A stretch of 64,000 bases of DNA. It comes from JACKEQ01 sp041389565 (GTDB lineage Bacteria; Myxococcota_A; UBA796; GCA-2862545). Location: positions 1 through 64,000 of the forward strand of contig JAWKRP010000005.1 of NCBI GenBank assembly GCA_041389565.1, written 5' to 3'. The position numbers and the translations under genes are program-made. Within the stretch, counting starts at the first letter, position 1. Each line of letters begins with the position of its first letter. A model generated the notes under the pieces. It did no database searches. It saw only the letters and a program-made list of their open reading frames with translations, and was not told where the DNA came from. Shown here one piece after another: positions 24,926 to 33,360 of the stretch.

Positions 24926-26221
24926 CTACTTCTCGATCCGCACCCGCTGAAGCACGACGTCCTCGCTCGGACGGTCGGAGCTGTCGCGCGGCACCCCCGT
25001 GATGCGGCGCACGGTGTCGAGCGCGCGCGCGTCGCAGTGCCCGAACACCGTGTGCTTGCCGGACAGATGCGGCGTCGGGCCCTCCGTGATGAAGAACTGC
25101 GAGCCGTTCGTGTCGGGCCCGCTGTTCGCCATCGCGAGCACCCCCGGAGCGTCGAACGCGATGTCGGGCGAGGGCTCGTCGCGGAACCGGTAGCCGGGCG
25201 ACCCGCGCCCGGTTCCTTCGGGATCGCCGCCCTGGATCATGAAGTCCGGGATCACGCGGTGGAAGATGGTGCTGTCGTACAGGGGCCCGGAGGCCGCGAG
25301 CCCGCTGCGCGTCCACGGCTGCTCGCCGCGCGCCAGTCCGACGAAGTTCATCACCGTGATGGGCGCGTTCGCGACCTCGAGCCGGCACCTCATCTCGCCC
25401 TGCTCGGTCTCGAACACCGCGTACAGCGGGTCGGTGGCGGACTCCAGCCCGAGCCACGCGAGGTAGGCCTTCGCATAGTCGGCGGTATCGGCCGAGAACC
25501 CGGGACCCTTCACGGGAACGTCGTCGGTGTAGGCGACCCGCAGGTAGGTGTCGAGGTCGCCCGCACGCAGCGCCATGCGCTCGAGCTTCTCGCCCACCTC
25601 CGAACGCCCGAGCTCCCAGACACGCCGGTAGCCCGCCACCGCTGTGGGGATGTCGCCGTCCTGCTCGGCGAGCTGGGCCACGGCGTAGCGCAGCGACAGG
25701 TCGTCCGGGTAGTCGACGACCGCCTTCCGGAACCGCTCGGCGCGCTCGCCCGGAGTGGACCCCGCCAGCGCGTAGAGCTCGGCGACGTCGGGCTGATCGG
25801 GCCACACGGCGTGCGCGGCCTCGATGTTCCGCACCATCCCCGCCGTGTCGTTGCCGCGCATCGCGACGGCCGCTGCCATCACCGCCAGACAGGCGTCTTC
25901 GGGGTACTTCGCGACGAGGGGCTCGAGGTCGAGGGCCTGGCCGTCGCCCAGGAGGTACGCAGCCGCTCGGATCGAGCGCTGGGCCGGGTGGGGCTTGAGG
26001 TCGCGGGTGGTCGCGATGGCGCCCTTCAGGTCGCCGGACTCGAGCTCGCGCCGCGCCTTCGACCAGGCTTCGGCGTCCTTGCCGCGGAACGCGCCGGCTC
26101 CGGGCACCATCGAGATGCACATCCGCGGCTGGAGCGGGTCGAGGTCGATCCACAGGGGCTCGGAGAGGGCAGCGGGCGCCTTCCCGGCGAGCGGGAGGGA
26201 GGACAGCAGGAACAGCGTCAC
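24926..26221 (-). CDS. Exported cyclophilin-type peptidyl-prolyl isomerase with TPR-like N-terminal region
   Basis: 431 aa from GTG 26221, which overlaps the stop of the MBL gene by four bases (GTGA) and has GGAGG upstream. The signal peptide is MTLFLLSSLPLAGKAPA. Residues ~40-240 are Ala-rich helical repeats (DLKGAIATTRDLKPHPAQRS; a TPR-like pattern). The C-terminal ~175 residues are a cyclophilin: FHRVIPDFMIQGGD with the catalytic Arg about residue 321, GSQFFIT and HTVFG. It should isomerise Xaa-Pro bonds in periplasmic or outer-membrane proteins. Last gene of the unit 27751 to 24926. Confidence 0.93.
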   Translation of the reverse strand: MTLFLLSSLPLAGKAPAALSEPLWIDLDPLQPRMCISMVPGAGAFRGKDAEAWSKARRELESGDLKGAIATTRDLKPHPAQRSIRAAAYLLGDGQALDLEPLVAKYPEDACLAVMAAAVAMRGNDTAGMVRNIEAAHAVWPDQPDVAELYALAGSTPGERAERFRKAVVDYPDDLSLRYAVAQLAEQDGDIPTAVAGYRRVWELGRSEVGEKLERMALRAGDLDTYLRVAYTDDVPVKGPGFSADTADYAKAYLAWLGLESATDPLYAVFETEQGEMRCRLEVANAPITVMNFVGLARGEQPWTRSGLAASGPLYDSTIFHRVIPDFMIQGGDPEGTGRGSPGYRFRDEPSPDIAFDAPGVLAMANSGPDTNGSQFFITEGPTPHLSGKHTVFGHCDARALDTVRRITGVPRDSSDRPSEDVVLQRVRIEK

Positions 26222-26934
26222 TTCTCGCCTCCGGCGTAGAACTCGAGCTCCTGCACCTTCACGGACGTTCCCTTCAACGCGGCCGTGAACACGGAGAGAT
26301 CGGAGCCCCGGTAGTGGTACGGGACCGCCACCGCGGGGGCGAACGCGGCCACACACGCGGCGGCCTCGTCGGGCGGCATGGTGTAGGGCAGGTTCATCGG
26401 GACGAACGCGAGATCGATGCCCTTCAGCGCCTTCATCTCGTCGGTGCACTCGGTGTCGCCCGCGAAGTACACGCGCTTTCCGCCGATCGTGAGGATGTAG
26501 CCGTTCCCCCGGCCCTTGTCGTGGAAGCGCTTCCCCTCCTCGGGACCCCGGACCAGGTTGTACATCGGCACGGCTTCGATGCCGATGCCGGCCACCTCGG
26601 CCTTCTCGCCGTTCGCGAGGACGTGGTCGACCTTGCGCTCGAGCTGGTCGGCCACGGACTTCGGAGCCACGAAGACCGCCTTCGGACCAGCCACCTGCGC
26701 AGCGGCCGCGGCGTCGAGGTGGTCGAAGTGCACGTCGGTGACGAGGACCAGATCGGCCTTGGGACCCGACAGGTCGGTCTCGGACCACGGGTCGATCCAC
26801 ACCGTCGTTCCGGGCGCATCCACGCGAACGGTGCCGTGGCCCGCCGCGAAGAACGTGACGGTTCCGGCCCCGGTCTCGAGGGTGGTCGTGCGAGCCCCCG
26901 TTCCCGCGAGCGCTGCGGCGATGGCGAACAGCAT
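26218..26934 (-). CDS. Exported metallo-beta-lactamase-fold hydrolase (UlaG-like)
   Basis: 238 aa from ATG 26934, preceded by an excellent AGGAGGAGACC; a frame to 27003 would put 23 residues before the signal peptide. MLFAIAAALAGTGA is a signal peptide. The MBL-fold ligand motif H-x-x-x-D-H is VHFDHLD (~residues 70-76), with VYFAGDTECTD (~160) and AVPYHYRGSD (~205) as later metal ligands, matching the UlaG/beta-lactamase superfamily type 2 branch. Such enzymes hydrolyse phosphoester or lactone substrates; the substrate here is unknown. It overlaps the cyclophilin gene by four bases and follows the secreted protein gene 26969-27751 by 34 bases. Confidence 0.9.
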   Translation of the reverse strand: MLFAIAAALAGTGARTTTLETGAGTVTFFAAGHGTVRVDAPGTTVWIDPWSETDLSGPKADLVLVTDVHFDHLDAAAAAQVAGPKAVFVAPKSVADQLERKVDHVLANGEKAEVAGIGIEAVPMYNLVRGPEEGKRFHDKGRGNGYILTIGGKRVYFAGDTECTDEMKALKGIDLAFVPMNLPYTMPPDEAAACVAAFAPAVAVPYHYRGSDLSVFTAALKGTSVKVQELEFYAGGEK

Positions 26935-26968
26935 GGTCTCCTCCTGACCCCACCGGGTCGCGGTGGAC

Positions 26969-27751
26969 CTATCGAACCACGACCCCCAGAGCGACTCCGA
27001 CATCCCCGGCGCCCGCGGGATCGGTCAGCAGCACGTGGTAGGCACCGGAGGCCGGAGGCCGGAAACCGACCGTGAGCAGGCGGCCGTGCGTGGTGTCCAC
27101 GGCGACCACGTGGCCCGTGGTGTCGACGAGCACGAGGTCGAGATCCTCGACGCTCGCCTGCGCGCACGCCACGAACCGGTACTCGAGGCCTTCGACGAGG
27201 GCGACGGCGTGGTTGCTCGGCTTCCCGGCCTCGAGCACGCTCGTGGTGAGCGCCCGTACACGCCAGCCGGCCTCGGCATCGTCCGTCGACGGCTTGTACG
27301 CGTCCCAGACCCGGGTGCTCACGCAGGCCTCCGCGTCGTCCGCCCCACGATGACGGGGCTTCGCGGCGACCACGGGCTCGGGGACCGGTGCGGGTGAGGG
27401 CTTCTTCGCGGGACGCGGCGCAGGCGCCGGTGCGGGACGGGCCGCTGCTGCTGCCGCGAACCGAGCGGGGTCGAGCGAGTCGAGCGTGGGACCCAGCCCC
27501 ACGTTCACCTTCTCGAGCGTGATCTTGCCGGGGATCCGATGCGTGTCGGTGAGGAACTGGAGGCCTTCGGGCAGGCACTTCAGCGTGGTGGTGCCGACGA
27601 GCGCACCCACGTCGACCGACACGAGCACGTCGGACCCGTCGCGGACCTTCACGGCGCCCTGTTCCGTCCAGTCGATCTTCAGCGGAAGGCCCCGCATCAC
27701 GCAGGTCTTCGCACCGCCATCCGCGAACGCGACTGCGAGCAGGACCACCAT
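26969..27751 (-). CDS. Hypothetical secreted protein with proline/alanine linker
   Basis: 260 aa. Signal peptide MVVLLAVAFADGG is short. Residues ~15-95 form a beta-rich first part with two cysteines (KTCVMRG, LKCLPEG); ~100-140 is an Ala/Pro/Lys linker (APAPAPRPAKKPSPAPVP); ~145-260 is a second beta-rich part that reads like a PPC or jelly-roll fold (VEGLEYRFVACAQASVEDLDLVLVD... GAYHVLLTDPAGAGDVGV). First gene of the unit with the MBL hydrolase and cyclophilin; diverges from the Asp-rich lipoprotein gene at 27836. No function assigned. Confidence 0.75.
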   Translation of the reverse strand: MVVLLAVAFADGGAKTCVMRGLPLKIDWTEQGAVKVRDGSDVLVSVDVGALVGTTTLKCLPEGLQFLTDTHRIPGKITLEKVNVGLGPTLDSLDPARFAAAAAARPAPAPAPRPAKKPSPAPVPEPVVAAKPRHRGADDAEACVSTRVWDAYKPSTDDAEAGWRVRALTTSVLEAGKPSNHAVALVEGLEYRFVACAQASVEDLDLVLVDTTGHVVAVDTTHGRLLTVGFRPPASGAYHVLLTDPAGAGDVGVALGVVVR

Positions 27752-27835
27752 TCGCCCCCCGGAGCAGCCCCGAGGATCTCCAGCGGGTCGTGCCGGAGGA
27801 CATTAAACACGGGCACAGGGATTCGGGGAAGGACC

Positions 27836-28516
27836 ATGCTCACGCTGCTCGCGCTCACCGCCTGTCTCACGCCGTACGACGACGACACCGACGTGTCGGA
27901 GCCCGACGCCGACACCGACACCGACGTCGACGCCGACAGCGACGCGGACTCCGACAGCGACGCGGACTCCGACAGCGATGCGGACTCCGACAGCGACGCC
28001 GACAGCGACGCGGATGCGGATGCGGATGCGGATGCGGATGCGGATGCCGACAGCGACACCGACACCGACACCGACACCGACCAGATGGGCCTGCACGTCG
28101 AGCTCACGTGGTCCCTCGCGGGAGACGATCTCGATCTGCACCTGCTGGAGCCCGGGGGCGCGCTCCTCACCGATGGCGACTGCTACTACGCCAACTGCGC
28201 CGGGCTGTTCGGGAACCTCGACTGGGGTGCGGCGGGCGCTGCGAACAACCCGCAGCTCGTGCAGGACGACATCGCGGGCACCGGTCCCGAGATCCTCGAG
28301 CTGACGGATCCAGAGGGTCCCGGGCCGTACACCGTGGTGGTGGTCGACTACGACAGCTTCTTCGCCAGCACGGTCGACACGGTGGGCACGGTGACCGTGT
28401 CGCTCGATGGCGTCGAGGTGTGGTCGGGCGACGTGGTGTTCGCGGCCGGCACCGAAGGCGAGATCGTCGAGGTGGTCGACGTGAACCCCGTGACCGGCGT
28501 GGTCACGGAGCTCTGA
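27836..28516 (+). CDS. Asp/Thr-stalk lipoprotein with DUF2135-like beta domain
   Basis: 226 aa. GGGGAAGG precedes ATG 27836. Signal MLTLLALTACLTPYD has lipobox LTAC. Residues ~18-82 are an almost pure Asp/Ser/Ala/Thr stalk. The domain that follows (LHVELTWSLAGDDLDLHLLEP, then PGPYTVVVVDYD and VTVSLDGVEVWSGDVV) matches the pattern of YfaP/DUF2135-type beta domains, which read LTW...D.DLH...P.G. The cysteine pair CYYANC sits in its middle. It is likely displayed on the outer surface on an acidic, possibly Ca-binding stalk (inference). Its stop is 4 bases from the convergent gene 28521-30038. Confidence 0.8.
   Translation: MLTLLALTACLTPYDDDTDVSEPDADTDTDVDADSDADSDSDADSDSDADSDSDADSDADADADADADADADSDTDTDTDTDQMGLHVELTWSLAGDDLDLHLLEPGGALLTDGDCYYANCAGLFGNLDWGAAGAANNPQLVQDDIAGTGPEILELTDPEGPGPYTVVVVDYDSFFASTVDTVGTVTVSLDGVEVWSGDVVFAAGTEGEIVEVVDVNPVTGVVTEL
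27906..28080 (+). repeat. Hexanucleotide-type tandem tract encoding an Asp/Ser/Ala/Thr stalk
   Basis: Degenerate repeats of GAC followed by AGC, GCG, TCC or ACC, including (gcggat)n around 28011-28046. The unit encodes Asp-x pairs and leaves all six frames free of stops. Such tracts are prone to slippage in steps of 6 bases without breaking the frame. Confidence 0.8.
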
Positions 28517-28520
28517 CGCC

Positions 28521-30038
28521 TCACGGGCAGAAGGTCGCGCCGTCGACCTGCTCGACGAACCGCACCCGGTGCGCGTCGATCTCGAAGCCCGCACTGAACC
28601 CGCTGTTGAAGCTCGGATTCAGCACGCAGTCGCCGTCGCTCTGGCTGTTCACGGTCTGCCCGTTGATGGTGCAGCTCGGGATGGTCGCAGCCCCCAGGAA
28701 GCACGCGATCCCGCAGTCCTGCACGGTGATCGCGTCGACCGCCGTGCCGTCGGTGCTGATGTCGGGCGCCACCCCGAGGCACATCGCCGCGTGCAGTGCC
28801 GTCGGGCATCCCGCGGCTCCGGGGAGCCCGAGCAGCACGGACGCATCGATCACACCGCCCACCTCACCCGACAGGGTGGTGAGGAACGTGCCGTCGTTCG
28901 CGAGTGTGCCCTCGAGGCGCGGGAACGACAGATCTCCGATGCCGAACGAGATGGTGTCGGAGCTTCCGAGCGCCAGGAACGGCGCCGGCGGCTCCCCGGC
29001 GACGGAGTTCACCGGGTAGATCCCGTTCGTCGGGTCGGACGCGTCGTCGAACAGGGCATCGGGCAGGCACTGCGCGAACTCGCCCGAGTCGCTGAACACC
29101 GCGGTGTTCGCGGAGGCGATCCACGGCGGCGGGTTCTGGGCGGTGTAGTTGGGCGCCGGGCACACGGGATCGACGAGGTTGTGCATCGACACCGAGATGG
29201 CGGGGTCGTTCGTGAGGGACGCGAGCTCGCTGAAGCTCATGACGAGACGGATGGTGCCGTCGTCGATGCTGTCTTCGAGCAGCCCGTTGATGGTGGCCGT
29301 GAGGATGGCGCTCGTGGCCAGGATGTTGTCGGTGTGGGTGTAGCGGTTGCCGTCCCCGTCTTCGTCGTCGAGGTCGAACCCCGCGCCGTTCACCATCTCG
29401 AGGCGGGTGAACACGAGGGACGACTCGAGCAGACAGCTGTCCGCGACGCACCCGTCGAGGTCGCACAGGTTGCCGTCGTCGCACTCCTCCCCGGCATCCA
29501 GCACGCCGTCACCGCAGGTATCGGTGTCGGTGTCGGCATCGGAGTCGCTGTCGGCGTCGGCATCCGTGTCGGAGTCCGCGTCGGTGTCCGCATCGGCGTC
29601 GGTGTCCGCATCGGCATCGGTGTCGGCGTCGGCGTCGGTGTCCGCATCGGCATCGGTGTCCGCATCGGTGTCGCTATCGGTGTCCGCGTCGGAGTCGGTG
29701 TCCGCATCCGTGTCGGAGTCCGTGTCCGCATCCGTGTCGGAGTCCGTGTCCGTGTCGGAGTCCGTGTCCGTGTCCGAGTCCGTGTCCGCATCCGAGTCGG
29801 TGTCGGTGTCGGTGTCGGTGTCCGTATCGGTGTCGGTGTCGGTGTCCGTATCGGTGTCGGCATCCGCATCGGTGTCGGCATCCGCATCGGTGTCGGCATC
29901 CGAGTCGGTGTCGGTGTCGGCATCCGAGTCGGTGTCGGCGTCGGCGTCCGTGTCGGTGTCGGCGTCCTCCACGGTCGCGCTCCCGCCCTTGCAGCCGATC
30001 ACCAGCATCACCAGCGCCCCGAGAGCCCACCTGTGCAT
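28521..30038 (-). CDS. Asp/Thr-stalk lipoprotein with myxococcal Cys-rich (CDDGN) repeat
   Basis: 505 aa from ATG 30038, behind GGAGG. Signal MHRWALGALVMLVIGCKGG, lipobox VIGC. Residues ~25-175 form the longest stalk in the window (DTD, DAD, DSD units). It is followed by CGDGVLDAGEECDDGNLCD, the Cys-rich DUF4215/Myxo_disulf_rpt repeat typical of Myxococcota surface proteins, and then ~300 residues of uncharacterised mostly beta sequence with scattered cysteines near the C-terminus (CTINGQ, GDCVLNP). Surface-exposed adhesin-like role is inference. Convergent with 27836-28516. Upstream (30039-30372) there is no gene but a heptamer repeat element. Confidence 0.83.
   Translation of the reverse strand: MHRWALGALVMLVIGCKGGSATVEDADTDTDADADTDSDADTDTDSDADTDADADTDADADTDTDTDTDTDTDTDTDTDTDSDADTDSDTDTDSDTDTDSDTDADTDSDTDADTDSDADTDSDTDADTDADADTDADADTDADADTDADADTDADSDTDADADSDSDADTDTDTCGDGVLDAGEECDDGNLCDLDGCVADSCLLESSLVFTRLEMVNGAGFDLDDEDGDGNRYTHTDNILATSAILTATINGLLEDSIDDGTIRLVMSFSELASLTNDPAISVSMHNLVDPVCPAPNYTAQNPPPWIASANTAVFSDSGEFAQCLPDALFDDASDPTNGIYPVNSVAGEPPAPFLALGSSDTISFGIGDLSFPRLEGTLANDGTFLTTLSGEVGGVIDASVLLGLPGAAGCPTALHAAMCLGVAPDISTDGTAVDAITVQDCGIACFLGAATIPSCTINGQTVNSQSDGDCVLNPSFNSGFSAGFEIDAHRVRFVEQVDGATFCP
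29519..29972 (-). repeat. Long (GACxxC)n tract encoding an Asp/Thr/Ser/Ala stalk
   Basis: About 450 bases of degenerate hexamers (read on the plus strand as gtgtcg, gcatcg, gagtcg and gtccgc units). In-frame on the minus strand it gives Asp-rich dipeptides. The opposite strand reads as Ser/Val-rich open frames, which I treat as artefacts. Confidence 0.85.
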
Positions 30039-30078
30039 TCCGCCTCCAGTGGACCCATCGTACACGCTCGAGGGCGGG

Positions 30079-30186
30079 TGTGATCCACGAGCCGGTCGAG
30101 CTGCGCGGCGGTCAGCAGCCCGCGGTCAGTGGTCAGCTGGAATGATGGAGCTACCAAGCTGATTGCTGAAGTCTGATCGCTGGTGG
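30079..30186 (+). repeat. Heptamer-based intergenic repeat element, copy A
   Basis: Within the 334-base gap 30039-30372. From 30110 the sequence falls into register-7 units: ggtcagc, agcccgc, ggtcagt, ggtcagc, tggaatg, atggagc, taccaag, ctgattg, ctgaagt, ctgatcg. The left units (ggtcagc) are near complements of the right ones (gctgat), so the RNA could fold back on itself. Copy B at 44160-44267 has the same units in the same phase. The rest of the gap (30187-30299) shows nothing I can assign. Confidence 0.65.
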
Positions 30187-30299
30187 CCAACCCGTCGACA
30201 GCCTCCGTCTGACCGACTGGTGAATCGACGCACGGCCCTCGGTTCCCTCGGTCCGTCCGTCGATCTCTACCATTGGATTTCCCTTGTCGCCAACGATGC

Positions 30300-30343
30300 G
30301 GCACGCCCAAGTTCGGGTTACTTCCACGCCTTCAGGGCGTGCC
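30300..30343 (-). terminator. Possible terminator / alternating hairpins downstream of the LytTR regulator
   Basis: GGCACGCCC (30300-30308) is a perfect inverted match of GGGCGTGCC (30335-30343), and a tighter hairpin CACGCC/GGCGTG (30325-30330 with 30336-30341, 5-base loop) competes with it. It lies 30 bases beyond the stop of the response-regulator gene. There is no clear U-tract, so intrinsic termination is uncertain. Confidence 0.4.
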
Positions 30344-30372
30344 GGCCTGTTGACGCCAGGGAAATCACGCCC

Positions 30373-31122
30373 TCAGAGGCCCATGAGATCCCGGACGTGC
30401 TTGGCGCGACGCCGGCTGATCGCCACGTTCCGGCCGTCCTCCAGCACCGCGGCCCACGTGCCGGACTCCCGCGGGACGAGCCGGTCCACGCGCTCGATGT
30501 TGACCACGGCGGCGCGGGAGACCCGTGCGAACGGGGGTGCCGGCAGCTGCGCCTCCACCTCCGCGAGCCCCTCGCCGAGCCGGTGGCGCTCTCCATCGGT
30601 CGTGTAGGCGAACGCCAGCCCGTCCTCGACCTGCACCACGAGGATGGCGTTCACGGGGATCGCGGCGATGGAGGCCCCGTGATGCCCCGTGAGCGTCGCT
30701 GGGGCCGGCGCGCGCTCGACGGGGGGCGCCGCAGTGCGTCCCGAGGCCCAGACCGCGCGGCGCACGCGCCGCAGGCACTCCGACAGACGATCGCGCTCGA
30801 CCGGCTTGAGCAGGAAGTCGAGCGACTCGAGCCCGAAGGCCTCCACGGCGTGCTCGCCGTGGGCGGTCGTGAACACCACGAGCGGACGGACGGACTCGGG
30901 GAGGTAGTCGCGCAGCCGGGCCGCCACCGCGGTGCCCTCCGTGCCCGGCATGCGGATGTCGAGGAACACGAGGTCGGGACGCAGCTCGAGCACCTTCTGC
31001 ACGGCCTCGTCGCCGTTCGTGGCCTCCCCCACCACCGTCACGTCGTCGTGCGGCTCGAGCAGCCGACGCATGCGCGAGCGGGCGCGGGGCTCGTCGTCCA
31101 CCACCAGGGTGCGGATCTTCAT
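30373..31122 (-). CDS. LytTR-family response regulator
   Basis: 249 aa. The receiver domain (~1-120) has the acidic pocket D9/D10 (VVDDEPRARS), phosphoacceptor D55 (LVFLDIRMPG), and later T and K (FTTAHGEHA, FLLKPVERDR). After a Pro/Ala linker (~122-145) the C-terminal LytTR DNA-binding domain (~150-249) shows FARVSRAAVVNIERVDRLVP and ISRRRAKHVRDL. ATG 31122 overlaps the stop of the kinase gene by four bases (ATGA). Such regulators bind pairs of ~9-12-bp direct repeats about two helical turns apart; tandem repeats of that spacing lie upstream of this operon (33361-33410), so autoregulation is plausible. Confidence 0.95.
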   Translation of the reverse strand: MKIRTLVVDDEPRARSRMRRLLEPHDDVTVVGEATNGDEAVQKVLELRPDLVFLDIRMPGTEGTAVAARLRDYLPESVRPLVVFTTAHGEHAVEAFGLESLDFLLKPVERDRLSECLRRVRRAVWASGRTAAPPVERAPAPATLTGHHGASIAAIPVNAILVVQVEDGLAFAYTTDGERHRLGEGLAEVEAQLPAPPFARVSRAAVVNIERVDRLVPRESGTWAAVLEDGRNVAISRRRAKHVRDLMGL

Positions 31123-32162
31123 CGGGTCTCCAGGGGAAAGGTCAGCAGGATCCGGGTGTGGGGGCTCCCGGTGTCGCACACGAAGCTCGCGGAGCCCTCC
31201 GGCCACGCGAGCCGGACGCGCTCGACCACGTTCCGCAGCCCGCCCGGGTGGATGTCGTCGCCGAGCGGAGCATCGAGCGACGCGAGCACCTCGGGCGCGA
31301 GCCCGGTCCCGTCGTCCTCCACCTCGACCCGGACGGCGCCGTCCACCTGAGTGGCCGTCACGCGGACGCGTCCGCCCTCCACCCGCCGCGCGACCCCGTG
31401 CTGTACGGCGTTCTCGACGAGGGGCTGCACGAGGAGCCCGGGGAGACGGGCCTCCGCGACGGCGGGGTCGAGGTCGAGCTCGAACACCAGACGCTCACCG
31501 AGGCGGGCCGACTCGATGCGGAGCAGGCGCCGCACGATGTCGAACTCCTGGGCCAGCGACACCCGCGTCGACGAGCTGTCGAGCGCGTACCGCATCATCT
31601 GGGCGAGGTCGGACACGAGGTCCTCGGCCTGGTCTTCGTCTTCGTGGACCACCTCGGCCAGCGTGTTGAGCGTGTTGAACAGGAAGTGCGGGTTGATCTG
31701 CGCGGACAGCGCGGCGAGCCGGCTCTCCAGCGCTCGACGCCGGGCATCCGCGAGGTGCTCGGCGGCCGCGCGGACCTCGAGCTCGAGCCGGCGATGGGTG
31801 TAGGCGAGCCCACCGACGGCCGTGCCCAACATGGCAGCCGTGCCCAGCAGTGCGAGGGTCTCCTGCACTCGCAGCACCGCGTACGGAACGCCAGCCGTGA
31901 GCGCCGTGGTGGCGACGACCACCAGCATGCCCACCACGAACACCCCGCCGTCGAGCCAGCTCGTGACGAACCCGGGCAGGTCGGCCCACGAGCGCCGGAC
32001 CGCCAGCGTGACGAGACCCGCGACGAGCACGGCCATCGCGGCGGTCGCGAGCCGCAGGTCGTGGTGCAGGAACGCCAGAGCGGCCAGGCTCACGAGGAAC
32101 CCGGCCGCGGCGAACCCGAGGGCTCTCCAGGGGTTCAGGCCTGCCCCCGCAGCACCGACCAC
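31119..32162 (-). CDS. LytS-type sensor histidine kinase
   Basis: About 347 aa from a GTG at 32162 that overlaps the end of the upstream gene by 28 bases; no good Shine-Dalgarno is seen, so the start is uncertain. Four membrane helices lie in the first ~145 residues. A short coiled coil (RRLELEVRAAAEHLADARRR) joins the His_kinase domain with the phosphoacceptor in SAQINPHFLFNTLN and a HATPase domain with VENAVQHG (N box), EDDGTGL (G1) and GGLRNVVERV. This is the architecture of LytS/YehU-type kinases that partner LytTR regulators; its partner is the next gene, overlapped by four bases. Confidence 0.93.
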   Translation of the reverse strand: MVGAAGAGLNPWRALGFAAAGFLVSLAALAFLHHDLRLATAAMAVLVAGLVTLAVRRSWADLPGFVTSWLDGGVFVVGMLVVVATTALTAGVPYAVLRVQETLALLGTAAMLGTAVGGLAYTHRRLELEVRAAAEHLADARRRALESRLAALSAQINPHFLFNTLNTLAEVVHEDEDQAEDLVSDLAQMMRYALDSSSTRVSLAQEFDIVRRLLRIESARLGERLVFELDLDPAVAEARLPGLLVQPLVENAVQHGVARRVEGGRVRVTATQVDGAVRVEVEDDGTGLAPEVLASLDAPLGDDIHPGGLRNVVERVRLAWPEGSASFVCDTGSPHTRILLTFPLETR

Positions 32163-33301
32163 ATGGCGCCGAGCCCGGCGAAGGTGGCCGCGAGCCACGC
32201 GAGGTTCCCGAGCCAGGGCAGCGAGCACAGCGCCACGAGCGGCACGAGGCCCACGGCCAGCGACAGGTACGGCGACCCGATGGCGCCGGGCTGGAAGCGC
32301 TGGAGCAGGAGGTCGCCCAGGGCCTGCGCGGCGAAGATCTGGCTCACGTACAGGGCGGCGGCGAACAGCGTCAGGCCCAGCACACCGAGCGGGAACGGTG
32401 CGATCGTGACGATGGCGCCGAGCGACACGACGGGCACGACGCAGGCCGCGATGAAGCCGACCCCGAGGCTCTGCCCGGGGTGCGAGGCCGCGCGACGCCC
32501 GATGGCCGCGAGCCGTTCCCCCCCGAGGAGCAGGAGGACCACGCCCACCAGGAGCTTCGTGAGGTAGCCCCAGGTGCGCATGCTGCCCCACCAGAGCACG
32601 GATCCGAGCGTCGAGCCCTCGTCCTCCTCGAGGTCTTCGGTGACCTCCATCACCGGCTCTTCCTCCTCGACCACCCGCTCCGTGAACTCCACTTCGCCAG
32701 CGACGCGGGACTCGAGATCGGGCGAACGCGCGGGAGCCGCGTACTGGAGGTCGCCGGCGAGCGCCGCCCCGTCTTCGACCTCGATCTCGCCGAGCCCGAC
32801 GTTCATGTCGCCCGCGACCGGGGCGCCGAACGTGAGGCGCCCGACGTCGGCGTTCACCCGCCCGGCGACCGGCCCGCGGAGGACGAGCTCGGCCGCGGCC
32901 ACGCGGAGGTTGCCCTGGATGCTGGCGTTCGACGTGACCTCGACGACCGCCCCCATCGCGTACACGTCGCCCACGACGGCGGAGTCGATGGTGACCTTCT
33001 CGCCCATCACGTAGATGTCGCCCGCCACGGGTGCGTCGACGTCGACGCTCTGGGCGAGCAGGAACGCGTTGTCGCCCACGGGGCCCAGCACCGACACGTC
33101 CTGGGCGAGCGCGAACAGGTCGTTCACGGGGTCCTTCGACTCCACGCGCTGGTCCATCAACGTACGCACGGCCGCTTCCCGACCGGACGGCGCGACGGGC
33201 GCCACAGGGGCGACGGGGGCGACCTGCTCGACGGGCTCCGGCGGCGTGGGATCGGCGGGCTGGGCCATCACGGGAGCGATGAGGGCGAGAGCAAGGGTCA
33301 T
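32135..33301 (-). CDS. Bactofilin-like polymer-forming protein with C-terminal membrane domain
   Basis: 388 aa. ATG 33301 follows AGGAGGA. A signal peptide (MTLALALIAPVMAQ) and a VAPVAP linker are followed by ~75-205 of six- to seven-residue-spaced hydrophobic turns: DVSVLGPVGDNAFLLAQSVDV, VAGDIYVMGEKVTI, VVGDVYAMGAVVEV. This is the triangular beta-helix pattern of polymer-forming bactofilin-like proteins (PF04519). After an acidic region (EEEEPVMEVTEDLEEDEG) come about four membrane helices (~245-380). The exported, membrane-bound form differs from cytoplasmic bactofilins. First gene of an operon with the two-component pair, which may regulate or sense through it (inference). Confidence 0.85.
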   Translation of the reverse strand: MTLALALIAPVMAQPADPTPPEPVEQVAPVAPVAPVAPSGREAAVRTLMDQRVESKDPVNDLFALAQDVSVLGPVGDNAFLLAQSVDVDAPVAGDIYVMGEKVTIDSAVVGDVYAMGAVVEVTSNASIQGNLRVAAAELVLRGPVAGRVNADVGRLTFGAPVAGDMNVGLGEIEVEDGAALAGDLQYAAPARSPDLESRVAGEVEFTERVVEEEEPVMEVTEDLEEDEGSTLGSVLWWGSMRTWGYLTKLLVGVVLLLLGGERLAAIGRRAASHPGQSLGVGFIAACVVPVVSLGAIVTIAPFPLGVLGLTLFAAALYVSQIFAAQALGDLLLQRFQPGAIGSPYLSLAVGLVPLVALCSLPWLGNLAWLAATFAGLGAMWSVLRGQA

Positions 33302-33360
33302 GGGCTGTCCTCCTGGTGCACGCAAGATGCGCTGCCCCGGTCGCCGCAGCATCGAGACTA

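Noticed and set aside
29519..29972. CRISPR-like array
   Set aside because: Repeats are 6-base coding units without constant repeats and unique spacers.
29347..30162. Ser/Val-rich open frame on the plus strand over the Asp/Thr tract
   Set aside because: Hexamer repeats leave all six frames open; only the minus frame has a lipobox and Cys-rich domain.
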